Assembly (NCBI GenBank): GCA_025057335.1
Contig: JANWXG010000167.1
Span: 1 to 5,885, forward strand
Origin: a bacterium
Lineage (GTDB): Bacteria > Armatimonadota > HRBIN16
Direction: 5' to 3'
Length of the DNA stretch: 5,885 nucleotides
Every line of letters starts with the position of its first letter. The stretch's first letter is position 1. A program made the translations under genes and the position numbers. Under the pieces are notes generated by a model. The model searched no databases, was not told the origin of the DNA, and saw nothing but the letters and a program-made list of their open reading frames with translations. Below, in pieces: positions 4,285 through 5,885 of this stretch.

Positions 4285-5885
4285 CTATCTGCGCGGCGTG
4301 GTGGTGGCTGTAGGCGTCTCCACCATGCCAACCGTATACTGCGCATTCAGCACGCGGTCAATCTCGCTGACCATTTCGTCCAGGTGGATGCGCGTGGGCG
4401 CGTCCATTGGCTTGTTGCGTACCGCCAGAATCTGCGCCCGCAGTTGACGTAGGTGGTAGCGCGCCAGCATCTTCGCGTCATCGGGCACGCTCGATGCGTT
4501 ACCGATGAGCATGTCCGAGAGCGTGCGCAGGTAGGTTCTCTGCAGCAGGCGGCGCAGGGGAGGCACGTTGGCGCCGTTGATGATTTCGGCGTTGACTGCG
4601 TTGCTCACCCCTGCGAAGAGCTCGGTCAATGTGAGCGTCTCGCCCGACCTGTTCGCCTTGAACTCGTTGTTGGCAACCTGGCTGAGCGTCTGCTCGCTGA
4701 ACAGCCGTCGCAGGGTGCGCGTCTGGATGCTCGACACGAGGTCGCGCACGGGCGCGTCCAGACGGGGGCGCCCCGCGGTAAGGAAGCTTACGTAGTCGGG
4801 ATAGGGGTCGGGAGCGAGCCGCAGGTAGACCTCCTTGGGGAAGTTGAAGGCTCGCGGCGAGAAGACGTATTCGGTCAGCAGGCGCAGGGCGCGTCGCTGT
4901 TCAGCGGCGCTGATGGGCTCCACAGGCGGTCGTTCGTTCGGGTCGCCTTTGTGGTTGGGTCTCAGCCGCACGCCCCCGATGAACCGAGCGACGTTGCTCG
5001 CCGCACGCGCGTACATCGCCATCAGCCCGTTGAAGGCGCGAGTGAGCTCGTAGTAGTTCTCGCCGGGCTTGACCGCCTTGTTGGGCAGCTGCGGGATCAT
5101 GCGGTTGACGTCGCGGAAGATGGTTGCCCAGTATTCTAGCGGGTCCCTGCCCAGGTCGAAGCGCGTGATGTAGGGGTCTACACTGTCAGCGAACTCGTCG
5201 CCCATATAGACGAGGCCGCGCTCGGTACCGCGTCGGGCGATAGCACGCAGCATGGGCAGCTCTGCCTCTGGGGTCTTCGCTTTGCTGGGCTTGTAGCCGT
5301 ATTCAATCGCCCAGTAGTCGTACACGCCCAGCCCGGGCGTCCAGTACAGGGAGCGCGGTGAACGCAGGGCGAAGACGTTCACAGGCGTGTACTCCATGAC
5401 GGAGGCGGTCATGCCCAGCTGGCTGATGGGTTCCGCGCTAGTTAGGTCTTTAGGTGGATGGAGCGTGCTGGCGACAAAGTTGTGCCTCAGCCCTAGGATA
5501 TGCCCCATCTCGTGCGCCACAATCTCGCGAATGTATTGCTTGATATACTCCGCCTCGGAGATGCGCGTGGACTGCGGCGATTGCAGCAGGCGCATCGCCG
5601 TCGCCCCGAACCAGGCGTGGTATGCCGCCTCCTCGGCGATGTTGCAGTGGAAGGGGTGGTGAGGCAACGGTTCGGGGTCGAACGCGCTCAGCGGGTTAAT
5701 CATCCGCTGGAACTCGACGCGGGCGAAGCGGGTCATGTTGGCGTCGACAGTGATGCTGGCGTTGAGAATCTGTCCCGTGAGCGGGTTGGCGCGGAACAGC
5801 GCCACCGCGTAGCCCGACGAGGGCGAGGTCACCCAGCGGATGACGTTGTAGCGCATATCGGCATGGTCCCAGTCGGCGTCGTCGG
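4285..5885 (-). CDS. Zinc-dependent met-zincin metalloprotease (DUF5117/DUF4953 type), C-terminal part
   Basis: The frame runs off the right edge; about 533 residues are visible, ending at TAG 4287-4285. The Met at 5856-5854 is internal: the frame stays open upstream (DDADWDHAD before MRYNVIRWV), and RYNVIRWV is a conserved segment of this family, so the true start lies outside. Counting from that Met, the zinc site is HEMGHILGLRH (115-125) with His115, His119 and His125 as ligands and Glu116 as the catalytic base. The Met-turn is SVMEYTPVN (Met154), about 29 residues after the last His. These features define a met-zincin of the zinc-dependent metalloprotease family, whose full members are usually about 800-900 residues with a signal peptide and are exported. 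The end is a Thr/Pro-rich tail (TPTATTTPRR). Its substrate is unknown. A strong hairpin follows 14 nt after the stop. Confidence 0.93.
   Translation of the reverse strand, partial: DDADWDHADMRYNVIRWVTSPSSGYAVALFRANPLTGQILNASITVDANMTRFARVEFQRMINPLSAFDPEPLPHHPFHCNIAEEAAYHAWFGATAMRLLQSPQSTRISEAEYIKQYIREIVAHEMGHILGLRHNFVASTLHPPKDLTSAEPISQLGMTASVMEYTPVNVFALRSPRSLYWTPGLGVYDYWAIEYGYKPSKAKTPEAELPMLRAIARRGTERGLVYMGDEFADSVDPYITRFDLGRDPLEYWATIFRDVNRMIPQLPNKAVKPGENYYELTRAFNGLMAMYARAASNVARFIGGVRLRPNHKGDPNERPPVEPISAAEQRRALRLLTEYVFSPRAFNFPKEVYLRLAPDPYPDYVSFLTAGRPRLDAPVRDLVSSIQTRTLRRLFSEQTLSQVANNEFKANRSGETLTLTELFAGVSNAVNAEIINGANVPPLRRLLQRTYLRTLSDMLIGNASSVPDDAKMLARYHLRQLRAQILAVRNKPMDAPTRIHLDEMVSEIDRVLNAQYTVGMVETPTATTTPRR

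Noticed and set aside
4134..4346. A possible small minus-strand protein spanning the gap after the protease gene
   Set aside because: It overlaps the protease 3' end in another frame, is Arg/Pro-rich, and runs through the hairpin and G-run tract, so it looks like a chance frame.
4453..5139. A 228-codon open frame on the plus strand opposite the metalloprotease
   Set aside because: It is antisense to a well-supported protease region and shows no domain; codon-position composition fits the minus-strand gene.

Overview
This 5,885-bp window is GC-rich bacterial chromosome. It holds five recognisable genes, all on the minus strand, and the tail of a sixth gene converging from the plus strand. Nothing in it looks like a mobile element, CRISPR array, tRNA or rRNA. 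The content is a t6A-modification gene pair, a secreted PD40/TolB-type propeller, a GH42-like TIM-barrel protein with a CxCxxC cluster, and a large secreted met-zincin metalloprotease. Together with a GC-rich third codon position and TTG starts, this suggests a free-living bacterium from a group such as Armatimonadota, Planctomycetota or Acidobacteriota. That assignment is inference; no marker gene here fixes the phylum.

Layout in minus-strand reading order (right to left): (1) 5885-4285 is the C-terminal part of a zinc metalloprotease (extended HEXXH site plus Met-turn) whose N-terminus lies outside the window. (2) 4284-4051 is a 234-bp gap with a strong hairpin 14 nt after the protease stop, a G-run tract (potential G-quadruplex on the plus strand) directly next to it, and a second GC-rich hairpin near the next gene. 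(3) 4050-2410 is a cytoplasmic glycoside-hydrolase-like protein. (4) 2409-2333 is a 77-bp gap with a perfect inverted repeat just before the next Shine-Dalgarno. (5) 2332-1271 is an exported six-blade PD40 propeller protein. (6) 1274-759 is tsaE and (7) 790-107 is tsaB. (8) 1-103 on the plus strand is the last 33 codons of an unidentified gene whose stop is 3 bp from the tsaB stop.

The propeller gene, tsaE and tsaB overlap (4 bp, then 32 bp), so they are almost certainly one translationally coupled transcript. TsaB and TsaE work together with TsaD (not in the window) in the last step of t6A37 tRNA modification. The propeller has no obvious mechanistic link to that pathway. The protease and the GH-like protein may belong to separate transcripts, because hairpins sit between them and between GH-like and propeller genes.

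I do not see a clearly new biological system here. The points most worth a second look are the GH42-like protein that appears to lack the usual catalytic glutamates, the hairpin/G-run arrangement behind the protease gene, and the coupling of an exported propeller to t6A genes that both appear to start with TTG.
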